Positions 7,340-16,023 of a stretch of DNA of 32,231 nt are shown here, piece by piece. The stretch lies in assembly GCA_003561535.1 (NCBI GenBank), contig PWWI01000246.1, forward strand, positions 1 through 32,231, written 5' to 3'. Both the position numbers and the translations under genes were made by a program. How positions within the stretch are numbered: position 1 is the stretch's first letter; each line of letters opens with the position of its first letter. The notes beneath the pieces were generated by a model that saw only the letters and a list, made by a program, of their open reading frames with translations, was not told where the DNA came from and made no database searches. Origin of the DNA: Nitriliruptoraceae bacterium. GTDB lineage: Bacteria > Actinomycetota > Nitriliruptoria > Nitriliruptorales > Nitriliruptoraceae.

Positions 7340-9176
7340 AGCAGAAGGTGCTGCCCGCACCGGGGGCGGACCTCAGCCAGATGCGGCCATCGTGACGTTC
7401 CACGACCTTGCGGCAGATCGCGAGCCCGATCCCTGCCCCGTGACGTCGCTCCCGATCACGGGCCCGTTGGAACATGTGGAACACCCGCTCGCGGGCGACG
7501 GGATCGATCCCCACGCCCTGGTCGGCGACCTCGAAGCGCCAGGCGTGAGCTTCCCGGTGCGCGGAGATGTGGATGACCGGGGCCTGCCCAGGTGTGGGGA
7601 ACCGCAGCGCGTTGGACAGCAGGTTCTGCAGCACCGTGCCGAGGCCCCGCTCCTCGGCCCACACCGTCGGCAACGGTCCCATCGAGAACTGCGCGCCGGT
7701 GTCGCCGATCTGGGCCGCCAGTGCCCCTCGGGTCGCCTGCACCAGCTCGGTGACCTCGACCTGGGTCCGCTCGTGCAACTCCTCCCCGGCCTGGGCGTAG
7801 CCGAGCAGGCCCTCGGAGAGCAGCCGCAGACGTGAGGCCCCGTCGTCGAGGAAGCCGAACAGTTCCCCCGCCTCCTCGTCGAGGTGGTCGCGGTAGTGCT
7901 CGCGCAGCAGGCGGGTGTAGGCGATCACGGTCCGAAGCGGCGCGGACAGGTCGTGGGCGACCCCGAAGGCGAGCTGCTGCAGCTCGGCGTTGACCCGCTC
8001 GAGGTCGGTCAGGGATGCCGCCAGCTCCTCCTCGGCGAGCTTGCGGGCGGTGATGTCCTGGGCGATCGAGCGACTGGCCACCACCTCGCCGTGCTCGTCA
8101 CGGAGCGGGGTGACGGACAGCGCGATCCACACCGTCCGACCGTCGGCGGCCCGCATCACGAGCTCCTCCCCGCGGATCTCCTCCCCAGCTCGGAAGCGTT
8201 GCAGGACCCGCTCGGCCCGAGCCCGCCCCTCGGGCTTGTCGGGGTCGTACAGTTCGGCCACGGGGTGGCCGACCAGGTGCTCGTGTCCGAGTAGCTCGGT
8301 GGCAGCCTGGTTCGCCAGCCGGATCCGACCGTCGACGCCGACGGAGAAGTAGGCGAACGGGGCCTGCTCGTACAGGTCCCGGTAGCGCTGCTCGGCGGCA
8401 CGCAGCCGGGTCTCCATGCGGCGCCGGTCCCGGACGTCGCGGATGATCGCGAGCACCCAGGGGCGCTCGGCGACGGTCACCCACGAGGCGGAGATCTCGC
8501 ACGGCACCAGCTGGCCGCGGTTGTCGGCACAGGTCAGGTGATCCGCCCGCGCGACCCCCTGGTCCCGGACCCGCTCGACGAAGTGCTGGAAGGCGCCGGG
8601 CTCGTGGGCATGGATAGTCGACGGCCGCTGGCGCAGCAGCTCACGGCGGGAGTAGCCGAGCATGTCGCAGGCGCTGGGGCTGGCATCCAGCACTGCGTCC
8701 CGCTCCGGGTCGAAGATCAGGATCGCGTCGTGGGAGCGCGCGAAGATGGCCCGGAACCGCTCCTCGTCAGCCCGGCGCGCCTCCTCGCGGTGCCGCTCCT
8801 CGGTGATGTCGATGACGAAACCGAGGAACCCCGTCAGCTCGCCCTCGGCGTCGCGCAGCGGCGCCGGCCAGATGCGCGCCACGAAAGCGGTGCCGTCACG
8901 CCGGATGCGGATCGCCTCCATCGAGTGCCCGCTGCCGACCCCGGACAGTGCCAGGCGGCGCTGGGCCTCGTACTGGGCCGCCTCCTCACCCGGCGGGACG
9001 ATCCCGAGCTCCATCAGTGGACGCCCGAGCACCTCGTCGGCAGCCCATCCGAAGAGCCGTTCAGCCTCGGGGTTCCAGACCACGAGACGTCCCTCGGCGT
9101 CCGAGGCCACGACCGCGAAGGGGGAGGACTCCAGAACTGCGCGGTGGGCACGTTCGACGAGCTCGTGCTGGGGCAT
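7308..9176 (-). CDS. Triple-PAS sensor histidine kinase
   Basis: A 622-residue soluble sensor kinase without transmembrane helices. Three PAS domains are visible at about residues 10-130 (VVASDAEGRLVVWNPEAERL), 140-255 (AILIFDPERDAVLDASPSAC) and 262-385 (YFSVGVDGRIRLANQAATEL), each followed by a PAC-like segment. The HisKA box reads FGVAHDLSAPLRTVIAYTRL, where His is the phosphorylated residue. The ATPase domain shows the N box (LQNLLSNALRF), G1 box (VADQGVGID), F box (FHMFQRARD) and G2 box (GAGIGLAICRKVVERHDGRI). This is the kinase type that usually pairs with Rcp1-like receivers, matching the adjacent convergent regulator. ATG 9176 was chosen; a GTG one codon earlier is equally possible. 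PAS domains suggest a cytosolic cue such as redox or light, but no cofactor can be assigned. Confidence 0.92.
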   Translation of the reverse strand: MPQHELVERAHRAVLESSPFAVVASDAEGRLVVWNPEAERLFGWAADEVLGRPLMELGIVPPGEEAAQYEAQRRLALSGVGSGHSMEAIRIRRDGTAFVARIWPAPLRDAEGELTGFLGFVIDITEERHREEARRADEERFRAIFARSHDAILIFDPERDAVLDASPSACDMLGYSRRELLRQRPSTIHAHEPGAFQHFVERVRDQGVARADHLTCADNRGQLVPCEISASWVTVAERPWVLAIIRDVRDRRRMETRLRAAEQRYRDLYEQAPFAYFSVGVDGRIRLANQAATELLGHEHLVGHPVAELYDPDKPEGRARAERVLQRFRAGEEIRGEELVMRAADGRTVWIALSVTPLRDEHGEVVASRSIAQDITARKLAEEELAASLTDLERVNAELQQLAFGVAHDLSAPLRTVIAYTRLLREHYRDHLDEEAGELFGFLDDGASRLRLLSEGLLGYAQAGEELHERTQVEVTELVQATRGALAAQIGDTGAQFSMGPLPTVWAEERGLGTVLQNLLSNALRFPTPGQAPVIHISAHREAHAWRFEVADQGVGIDPVARERVFHMFQRARDRERRHGAGIGLAICRKVVERHDGRIWLRSAPGAGSTFCFTIPDPPPTP

Positions 9177-9232
9177 CACTGCGTTCCGAGGATCGCTGGT
9201 CGTGTCTCGCGTCGACAGCAGGTCGGGCGACC

Positions 9233-9238
9233 ACCGTA
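9233..9238 (-). promoter_or_regulatory. Candidate -10 element TACGGT upstream of the kinase
   Basis: On the minus strand this reads TACGGT, 56 bases before the kinase start, within the 168-base divergent gap 9177-9344. On the plus strand the same gap has TACCGT at 9289-9294, a possible -10 for the sigma-like gene. No clear -35 hexamers are visible. Confidence 0.3.
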
Positions 9239-9344
9239 GCGACCACCCCCGGCGCCAGTGGCCAAAAGGTACGCCAAAGGCCGCTGCTTACCGTTCCTGG
9301 TGTCGCACATGGTCCGGTGTCCACGGGGAACGAGGGGCAAGCCG

Positions 9345-9863
9345 ATGCAGCGTCGAACCCGGCAGCAGCCGCCCGATGAACCCGCCTTGAGCACTCGGCA
9401 GCGGGAAGCGGTCCGAGCTCACCTGCCGAGCCTGTTCGGCGCAGCGATGGCCTACACCGGCAGCGGGCCCGAGGCCGAGCTGCTGGTCAGCGACGCGCTG
9501 CGCTCCGCGGCAGCCGACCGGGTCGACGAGGACGACCCGTTGGTGTGGCTGCACGCCCACCTCTGGACGAGGTTCGAGGAGCACCGGCAGCACGGCGGGC
9601 CGCTGGCCGCCGCTGACGGCACGACGGGACCCACGACGGGGGCCACGCCACCACCCTCGCTGAGAGCGGCGGTCGCGGCGCTGTCCCCCGCGGCACGCGC
9701 GGCGGTCCACCTCGTCGACCTCGAGGGGCTGTCCTACGCCCGGCTCGCGCGGGTCCTCGGCACCAGCCGGCAGGAGGCGGCGGCGCTGCTGCACGACGCT
9801 CGTCGCCAGCTCATCCCTGCCGTGACCTCCACCCGCGTCGACCGCTCGGGGACCGCGAGCTGA
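9345..9863 (+). CDS. Degenerate ECF sigma-like protein (region 4 present, region 2 weak)
   Basis: A 172-residue protein whose C-terminal part is a sigma region 4 helix-turn-helix: LRAAVAALSPAARAAVHLVD, LEGLSYARLARVLGTSRQEA, AALLHDARRQL. The first half has the length of region 2 (LFGAAMAYTGSGPEAELLVS), but the core-binding and -10 recognition residues typical of ECF factors are poorly kept; Asp-Ala-Glu-Asp is replaced by PEAELL. It may be a sigma-like regulator that has lost core binding, or a diverged ECF factor. ATG 9345 follows GAGGGGCAAGCC. A longer reading from 9258 adds a basic stretch without similarity. It converges on the GH15 gene with only 29 bases between the stops. Confidence 0.65.
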   Translation: MQRRTRQQPPDEPALSTRQREAVRAHLPSLFGAAMAYTGSGPEAELLVSDALRSAAADRVDEDDPLVWLHAHLWTRFEEHRQHGGPLAAADGTTGPTTGATPPPSLRAAVAALSPAARAAVHLVDLEGLSYARLARVLGTSRQEAAALLHDARRQLIPAVTSTRVDRSGTAS

Positions 9864-9892
9864 CCGGGTCCCACCTGAGCGAGCGGGGCGAG

Positions 9893-11707
9893 TCACCCCG
9901 CGTCCGCCTCGCACGCCGCGATCGCGGCGGCGGCGGTGACCAGCCCGATGTGGCTGAAGGCCTGGGGCAGGTTGCCGAGCAGGACCCCGTTGCCGTACTC
10001 CTCGGCGAGGAGGTCGACGTCGTTGCGCACGCCGGCCGCCAGCGCGAAGGTCGCCCGCGCCCCCGCCGCGTCACCGGCCAGGGCCTGGGCGTGGGCGAGC
10101 CAGAAGGTGCACAGCAGGAAGCTGCCCTCCTCCCCTTCGAGCCCGTCGTCGCCCTCGTAGCGGTGGATGAAGCCCTCATCATCGGTCAGGCGCTCGCGGA
10201 CCGCGTCGATCGTGGCGAGCACCCGCGGATCGTCACCGGGTAGGAACCCCACGAGAGCGACCCGCAGCGCGCTGGCGTCCATGACACCGGAGCCGAAGGC
10301 CTGGGTGAACGCACCGGTCTCCGGGTCGACCCCCCGCTCCAGGATCGTCGTGCGGATGCGGTCACGTTCGCTGTGCCACCGGGCGAGCTCGTCCTCGGCG
10401 GGCGCGAGCACGTCGGCGAGCGCGATCGCCCGGTCGAGCGCCACCCAGCACATCAGCTTGGAGTTGAGCATGTGCTGCGGGCCGCTGCGGACCTCCCAGA
10501 TGCCCTGATCGCGCTGCTCCCAGCCGTCGATGGCCGCCTGGGCCAGCTGGCGCAGGAACCAGCGCGTGGTGTCGTCGAGCTCACCGAGTTGCTCGCGCAG
10601 CCGGGCCACCGCGGAGAGCACCTCGCCGTAGACGTCGAGCTGGACCTGGTCGTAGGCGCCGTTGCCCACCCGCACGGGCCGGCTGTCCCGCCAGCCGGCG
10701 AGGTGGTCCAGGGTCCGCTCGGCGAGGTCGTGCTCGCCCGCCACCCCGTACATGATCTGGGGGGTCGATCCGGCCCGCAGGTCCCCCGCTGCCGCGCCCA
10801 CCAGCCAGGCGACGAAGGCGCGGGCTTCGTCGGGGCAGGCGGCGATCCACAGGGCGTCCAGGGTCAGGGACGCATCCCGCAGCCACGCGTAGCGGTAGTC
10901 CCAGTTCCGTGACCCGCCGATCTCCTCGGGCAGCGAGGTGGTGGCGGCGGCGACCACCGCGCCGGTCGGCTGGAAGGTCAGCCCCTGGAGCACCCGCCCG
11001 CTGCAGCGCACCAGCTCGCGCCACGGGCCCTCGTAGCGCTGGTGCTCCGCCGCCCACTGCTGCCACGCCGCGGTGGTGTCCTCCAACCGTGCGACGACCT
11101 CCTCGGACCGCCACGTGGCCGGATCGGCCTCCCACGCCCGCGCCCACTGCAGGGCGACCGTCACCTCCTGTCCGGCGGTGAGCGTGACCCGGCCCTCGGC
11201 CCGGCTGTGGCCGAGCGTCAGCGGGACCTCGGTCCACAGCGCCAGGGCCGCCGGCGCACCGCGGGTCAACACCCCGCCCTCGACCGCGACCACGAGCGGG
11301 CGGGCCAGCCCGTACTCCGGTCGCGGCGCGAAGACCACCTCCACCTCGACGTTGCCCTCGGTGCACGCCAGCCGACGCAGCAGCGCATGGGGTGCGTCCC
11401 GGCCGAGCTGGTGGCCGCTGTCATCGGGGCGCAGCGCCAACGCGTCGGTGAGCACGACGGTCCCCGTCTCGGTCCTGAAGGTGGTCTCGAGGACCAGACT
11501 GTCGTCGAGGTAGCGCCGGGTCACCTCGGCGTCGTCGACGGGGCGGGTGAGCAGATGACCGGCGTCATCGTCCAGCAGGCGCCCGAACACGCTGGGTGAG
11601 TCGAACCGCGGGAAGCACAGCCAGTCGACGGAACCGCTCCGTGTCACCAGCGCCGCCGAGTGGCAGTCGGACAGGAAGGCGTGGTCTTCCAGCGGAATGT
11701 CGCTCAT
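9893..11707 (-). CDS. Glycoside hydrolase family 15 protein (glucoamylase/trehalase-like)
   Basis: A 604-residue GH15 enzyme. The family cleaves terminal alpha-glucosidic bonds with inversion; actinobacterial members include trehalases and glucoamylases. Visible motifs are DHAFLSDCHSAALVTRSGSV and DWLCFPRFDSPSVFGRLLD at the start of the N-terminal beta domain. The (alpha/alpha)6 barrel follows from about residue 230 with GGSRNWDYRYAWLRDASLTL. The two probable catalytic glutamates lie in GIWEVRSGPQHMLNSKLMCW and in EGEEGSFLLCTFWLAHAQAL. No signal peptide, so it is cytoplasmic. It is the last gene of the eight-gene operon and its ATG overlaps the tkt stop by 4 bases. It probably feeds glucose from stored alpha-glucan or trehalose to the kinase and G6P dehydrogenase upstream; the substrate is inferred only. 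Confidence 0.92.
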   Translation of the reverse strand: MSDIPLEDHAFLSDCHSAALVTRSGSVDWLCFPRFDSPSVFGRLLDDDAGHLLTRPVDDAEVTRRYLDDSLVLETTFRTETGTVVLTDALALRPDDSGHQLGRDAPHALLRRLACTEGNVEVEVVFAPRPEYGLARPLVVAVEGGVLTRGAPAALALWTEVPLTLGHSRAEGRVTLTAGQEVTVALQWARAWEADPATWRSEEVVARLEDTTAAWQQWAAEHQRYEGPWRELVRCSGRVLQGLTFQPTGAVVAAATTSLPEEIGGSRNWDYRYAWLRDASLTLDALWIAACPDEARAFVAWLVGAAAGDLRAGSTPQIMYGVAGEHDLAERTLDHLAGWRDSRPVRVGNGAYDQVQLDVYGEVLSAVARLREQLGELDDTTRWFLRQLAQAAIDGWEQRDQGIWEVRSGPQHMLNSKLMCWVALDRAIALADVLAPAEDELARWHSERDRIRTTILERGVDPETGAFTQAFGSGVMDASALRVALVGFLPGDDPRVLATIDAVRERLTDDEGFIHRYEGDDGLEGEEGSFLLCTFWLAHAQALAGDAAGARATFALAAGVRNDVDLLAEEYGNGVLLGNLPQAFSHIGLVTAAAAIAACEADAG

Positions 11708-13731
11708 CGCGCGTCCCGCAGGCTCCGGACCCGGGCCGCCACGGCCTCGGCGGTGATGTCGAACTGCTGGTACAGCGCGTCGGCGGCGCCTGAGGCCCCG
11801 AACCGATCGAGGGCGACCACCTCGTCGGCGAACTCGCGCCATCCCTGCGGCGAGGCGGCCTCCACCGCGACCGTCGGCACGCCGGGTGGCAGCAGCCGGT
11901 CACGCTCTGTCGCCGAACGGGCCCGGAACAGCTCCCAGGAGGGCAGGGACACCACCCGGGCGGCCACACCGTCCGCCGCGAGCAGCTCCCGGGCCTCCAG
12001 TGCGAGCGAGACCTCGGAGCCGGTGGCGACGACGGTGGCATCCGCGCCGTCGGCCACGATCCGGCCGGCCATGTCGAGCCCCTCGGTGGTGAGGACCGGC
12101 AGCTTCTGCCGCGACAGGATCAGCGCGACGGGGCCGTTGAGCTCGACCGCCGTGCGGACCGCGGCGGCCGTCTCGCCTGCATCGGCGGGTCGCAGCACCG
12201 TCAACCCGGGCGTGGCACGCAGGCTGGCGAGCTGCTCGACCGGCTGGTGGGTCGGGCCGTCCTCACCGAGGCCGATCGAGTCGTGGGTGAAGACGTAGAG
12301 CACGGGCAGCTGCATCAGGGCGGAGAGCCGGATCGCCGGCTTGACGTAGTCGCTGAAGACCAGGAACGTCGCACCGAAGGGCCTGAGGCCCCCGTGGGCC
12401 GCCAGGCCGTTGAGCACCGCGCCCATGGCGTGCTCGCGCACCCCGAAGTGCAGGTTGCGCCCGGCCTGGTCGGCGCGGGTCACGTCGCCCTCGCCGTGCA
12501 GGGTGGTGACGGTGGAGGGCGCGAGGTCCGCACTGCCACCGACCAGTTCAGGCACGCGCGCGGCAGCGGCGTTGAGCACCTCACCGAGGGCGGCGCGGGT
12601 GGCGACGGGATCGTCGCTGGCAGCAGCGGCCAGGAGCTCGTCCGCCCAGCCCTCCGGCAGCTGCCCGGCCATGCGGCGCTCGAACTCCGCCGCGAGCTCC
12701 GGGTGGTCGGCGCGGTAGCGCGCGAAGGACCCTTCCCAGTCCGTGCGGGCGCTCGCCCGGGCCACGACGTGGGTGTGCCAGTGGTCGTACACGTGGGTCG
12801 GGATCTCGAACGGGGCGTGCTCCCCCCCGAGCGTCTCGCGGGTGGCCGCCAGCGCGTCGGCACCGAGGGGAGCGCCGTGGGCAGCCGCATCGTCCTGCTT
12901 CGGGGAGCCGTAGCCGATGTGGGTCCGGGCGATCACGATGGTGGGCCGCTCGGTGTCCACGCGGGCGGCGTCCATCGCCCCGGCGAGCTCGCCGGAGTCG
13001 TTGACGTCGTCGACGCGCAGCACCTGCCAGCCGTGGGCGTCGAAGCGCCGGGCGACGTCCTCGCAGAAGGCGATGTCGGTGTCGCCCTCGATGGAGATGT
13101 GGTTGTCGTCGTAGAGCACGGTGAGCCGGTCGAGCCCGAGGGTGCCCGCAAGGGAGGTGGCCTCGCTGGTGACCCCCTCCATCATGTCGCCGTCGCCGGC
13201 GATCACCCAGGTGCGGTGGTCGACGATGCGGTGCTCACCTCGGTTGAAGTGCGCGGCCAGCATCCGCTCCGCGAGCGCCAGCCCGACCCCCATGCTGATG
13301 CCCTGGCCCAGTGGGCCGGTGCCGACTTCGACGCCGTCGGTGTGACCGCGCTCGGGGTGACCCGGGGTCCGTGAGCCGAGTTGGCGGAAACCCTGCAGGT
13401 CCTCGAGGTGGAGGTCGTAGCCCGACAGGTGCAACGCGGCGTACTGCAGCATCGAGGCGTGACCGACCGACAGCACGAAGCGGTCACGGTCGGGCCAGTG
13501 GGGCGCGGCCGGATCGTGGCGCAGCTGCCGGGCGTAGAGCTGGTAGGCGACCGGCGCCAGCGCCATGGCGGTGCCTGGGTGGCCTGAGCCGGCACGTTCG
13601 ACGGCGTCGGCGGCCAGGAAGCGCACCGCATCGATCGCGTCACGCTCCGGGCCGGGGGGCTGGGGTCCGGGGGTGCCGTGACCGACGGCGATGACGTCGT
13701 CGCGCAGGGCGGGGTCCGTGGACACGCTCAT
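11704..13731 (-). CDS. tkt: Transketolase
   Basis: A 675-residue ThDP-dependent transketolase, which moves two-carbon units between sugar phosphates in the non-oxidative pentose-phosphate pathway. Residues about 35-60 carry AVERAGSGHPGTAMALAP. The ThDP/Mg motif is GDGDMMEGVTSEATSLAG followed by LYDDNHISIEGDTD. The pyrimidine domain has GVREHAMGAVLNGLAAHGG with the catalytic Glu, and the C-terminal domain has ATGSEVSLALEARELLAADG. Length is normal. The start overlaps the pgl stop by 4 bases and the stop overlaps the GH15 start by 4 bases, so translation is probably coupled. Confidence 0.97.
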   Translation of the reverse strand: MSVSTDPALRDDVIAVGHGTPGPQPPGPERDAIDAVRFLAADAVERAGSGHPGTAMALAPVAYQLYARQLRHDPAAPHWPDRDRFVLSVGHASMLQYAALHLSGYDLHLEDLQGFRQLGSRTPGHPERGHTDGVEVGTGPLGQGISMGVGLALAERMLAAHFNRGEHRIVDHRTWVIAGDGDMMEGVTSEATSLAGTLGLDRLTVLYDDNHISIEGDTDIAFCEDVARRFDAHGWQVLRVDDVNDSGELAGAMDAARVDTERPTIVIARTHIGYGSPKQDDAAAHGAPLGADALAATRETLGGEHAPFEIPTHVYDHWHTHVVARASARTDWEGSFARYRADHPELAAEFERRMAGQLPEGWADELLAAAASDDPVATRAALGEVLNAAAARVPELVGGSADLAPSTVTTLHGEGDVTRADQAGRNLHFGVREHAMGAVLNGLAAHGGLRPFGATFLVFSDYVKPAIRLSALMQLPVLYVFTHDSIGLGEDGPTHQPVEQLASLRATPGLTVLRPADAGETAAAVRTAVELNGPVALILSRQKLPVLTTEGLDMAGRIVADGADATVVATGSEVSLALEARELLAADGVAARVVSLPSWELFRARSATERDRLLPPGVPTVAVEAASPQGWREFADEVVALDRFGASGAADALYQQFDITAEAVAARVRSLRDAR

Positions 13732-14456
13732 GATCGTTCCTCCTCGAGGATCGGTGCTGGGGGTCGGTCGAGCTCGGCAGCGGCGGCGCGGTCAACGAGC
13801 CATCGCGAGTCCCGCTGCGGCAGCCGGGCGGCGGGCAACGAGCGGTCACCGGCGTGCACGCGGGCCAGCGCCGGCGCCTTGTCCACACCGCTGACCAACC
13901 ACACGCGCTGGCGGGCGCGCGACAGCAGCGGGAGGGTGCAGGTCAACCGCCGGCGTCCCTGGTAGGGCTGCGTCACGGCGACCTCGCGGTCGGTGACGTC
14001 GAGGACGGGGTCGTCGGGCACCAGGGAAGCGGTGTGCCCGTCGGCGCCCATCCCCAGCTGGACGACGTCGATGACCGGCGGTGCGCCCGCCAGGGCGACC
14101 AACAGGCCGGCGTAGCGCGCAGCGGCGTGGTCGGGGTCCGCGGCGGTGACCGGCATCGCGTGGAGCATGGGCGCCGGCACCGCCAGCTGACCGAACAGGC
14201 TGCGACGCAGCAGGACGAGGTTGCGCTCGGGGTGACCGTCGGGCGCGAGCCGCTCGTCGACCTGGAGCACGTCGACGTGCTCCCAGGCCACCTCGCGTCG
14301 GGCCAGGGCCGCGAGCGTCGCGCCGGGGGTCCGCCCCCCGGAGACGGCCAGGGTCGCACGGCCACGCGCCGCGATGGCGTCGCGCAGGAGCTCGGCCAGC
14401 ACGTGCGAGCCGCGCTCGGCCAGGGCCTCCGGGGTCGCGAGCACCTCGAGCGTCAT
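13728..14456 (-). CDS. pgl: 6-phosphogluconolactonase
   Basis: A 242-residue member of the glucosamine-6-phosphate isomerase/6-phosphogluconolactonase family. It hydrolyses 6-phosphogluconolactone, the product of Zwf. Motifs are TLAVSGGRTPGATLAALA (phosphate loop), VLQVDERLAPDGHPERNLVL and VVQLGMGADGHTASLVPDDP. The last two carry the acidic and histidine residues of the active site. It lies between the histidine phosphatase and tkt with 4-base overlaps on each side. Size and context favour the lactonase over an amino-sugar isomerase. Confidence 0.94.
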   Translation of the reverse strand: MTLEVLATPEALAERGSHVLAELLRDAIAARGRATLAVSGGRTPGATLAALARREVAWEHVDVLQVDERLAPDGHPERNLVLLRRSLFGQLAVPAPMLHAMPVTAADPDHAAARYAGLLVALAGAPPVIDVVQLGMGADGHTASLVPDDPVLDVTDREVAVTQPYQGRRRLTCTLPLLSRARQRVWLVSGVDKAPALARVHAGDRSLPAARLPQRDSRWLVDRAAAAELDRPPAPILEEERS

Positions 14457-15097
14457 GCGGTCGCCAGGTGCGCGCGGTCGTTCCAGACCTCGATCACGGT
14501 CAACTCACGCTTGAAGCCCAGGGTGGACAGGCTCCCGGTGCCGAGACCGAGGTGTCGACCCAGCGCGATCGGCTGCCCGGCCCAGCGGGCCGCGAGCGCA
14601 CGCAGCAGATGCCCGTGGCTGAACAGCAGCGCGTGCCCACCCGCGCGGCACAGCGCGAGCAGTTCCTCGATCAGTTCGTCGACCCGCGCACGGACCTGCT
14701 CCGGTGACTCGCCGCCGGGCGCACCGTCGCGGTAGAGCTCCCAGCCCGGGTCCTGCTCGCGGATCTCGGGCGTGGTGCGGCCCTCGTAGGTGCCGTAGTC
14801 CCACTCGCGCAGGCCCTCGTGGACCTCGGCCTGGCCGGCGAAGCCCGTGATCGCGCAGGTCTCCGCCGCCCGGCTGAGCGGGCTGGTCAGCACGCGGGTG
14901 AAGCGCTGCCCGGCCAGTCGCTCCCCAGCCAGGGCGACCTTGCGCCGACCGGTGTCGGTCAGCGGCAGGTCCGTGGAGCCGGTGTGCTGGCCGGTCAGGC
15001 TCCACGCGGTCTCCGCGTGGCGGACCAGCACGATGCGCTGCAGGGAGCCCTCGGCGGGCAGCGCTGCACGGGTCTCGGGACGCGGATCGGTGGTCAT
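14453..15097 (-). CDS. Histidine phosphatase (phosphoglycerate mutase-like)
   Basis: A 214-residue histidine phosphatase superfamily protein. IVLVRHAETAWSLTGQHTGS carries the RH(G/A)E motif with the phosphorylated His near residue 25. SPLSRAAETCAITG, LREWDYGTYEGRTTPEI and LLFSHGHLLRALAARW (the second His) complete the active site. These enzymes remove or move phosphate on small molecules. Members annotated as phosphoglycerate mutase are often phosphatases, and the operon suggests a sugar phosphate as substrate. ATG 15097 overlaps the stop of the ROK kinase by 4 bases. Confidence 0.9.
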   Translation of the reverse strand: MTTDPRPETRAALPAEGSLQRIVLVRHAETAWSLTGQHTGSTDLPLTDTGRRKVALAGERLAGQRFTRVLTSPLSRAAETCAITGFAGQAEVHEGLREWDYGTYEGRTTPEIREQDPGWELYRDGAPGGESPEQVRARVDELIEELLALCRAGGHALLFSHGHLLRALAARWAGQPIALGRHLGLGTGSLSTLGFKRELTVIEVWNDRAHLATA

Positions 15098-16023
15098 GCC
15101 CCTGCCTCCCGGCCGACCGGGACCGGCGCCGCCGGCACTGCCGGCGCTGCCGTGACCTGCGCCCAGCCTGCGGCCCCGACCAGACCCGCGTCGTCGCCGA
15201 GCTCGGCGGTGCGCACCTCGATGGGTGGTTCGAGGCCGCGCGGTCCGTCCCGCCGGAGCCCCTCGCGGACCGGCTCGATGAGCTGCGGGTCGCGCCCCAT
15301 CCCCCCGCCGAGGACGACCACCTCGGGGGCGAACAGGTGCGCAGCGTTGGCCACGGCGGCCGCCACCACGCCGACCACCTGGTCCCACACCTCGGTCGAC
15401 GCCACGTCACCGGCGCGGACCAGCGCTGACAGCTCGGCGCCGGAGGCCGGCAGACCCCGTGCCGCCCCGAGCCGACCGAGCGCGGTGCCGGAGCCGCGGT
15501 CCTCCACGGTGGCCGGCTCGCCCCCCGCGTGCGCCGAGATGTCGACGATCGTGTGGCCGAGCTCGGCGGCCGAGCGACGACCGCGGACCAGCTGACCACC
15601 CAGCAGCACGCCGGCGCCGACGCCGGGGGACACCGTGACATAGACCAGGTCGGCGGCCCCACGTCCGGCACCGAAGCAGGCCTCACCGACGGTGGCGAGG
15701 TCCGCGTCGTTGGCCAGGGACACGGGCACACCGAGGTGGTCGGTCAGCAACTCCTCGCGCAGCGCCTGCGGCCAGTGGGGCGGGAGGTTGGGCGCCTCCT
15801 CGAGCGCTCCTGCCACGTGGTCGATGCGGCCGGGGACGCCGATCACCGCCGCGCTGACCGGCTGGCCCGCGAGGACGCCACCGACCAGGGCGAGCAGCGC
15901 ATCGGGGCAGTCGTCCTGTCGCGGGGTGGGCTGGGAGCGCCGCAGCAGCACGTCGCCGGACGAGCCGACCACCGCGGCGCGCATGTTGGTGCCGCCGAGA
16001 TCGACGGCCAGGGTGTCACCCAT
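15094..16023 (-). CDS. ROK-family sugar kinase (probable glucokinase) without the usual zinc cysteines
   Basis: A 309-residue ROK kinase, probably phosphorylating glucose to glucose 6-phosphate for the adjacent G6P dehydrogenase. Residues 1-20 give the phosphate-1 loop (LAVDLGGTNMRAAVVG), then VIGVPGRIDHVAGALEEAPN, the SLANDADLATVGEACFGAGR loop with the catalytic Asp, and YVTVSPGVGAGVLLGGQLVR. The zinc site normally reads H-x(9)-C-x-C-G-x2-G-C-x-E. Here AELGHTIVDISAHAGGEPAT then VEDRGSGTAL follows, so the His is kept but all three Cys are absent. The protein may be a structurally relaxed ROK enzyme, so glucose as substrate is inferred from context. The start overlaps the zwf stop by 8 bases. 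Confidence 0.88.
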   Translation of the reverse strand: MGDTLAVDLGGTNMRAAVVGSSGDVLLRRSQPTPRQDDCPDALLALVGGVLAGQPVSAAVIGVPGRIDHVAGALEEAPNLPPHWPQALREELLTDHLGVPVSLANDADLATVGEACFGAGRGAADLVYVTVSPGVGAGVLLGGQLVRGRRSAAELGHTIVDISAHAGGEPATVEDRGSGTALGRLGAARGLPASGAELSALVRAGDVASTEVWDQVVGVVAAAVANAAHLFAPEVVVLGGGMGRDPQLIEPVREGLRRDGPRGLEPPIEVRTAELGDDAGLVGAAGWAQVTAAPAVPAAPVPVGREAGA

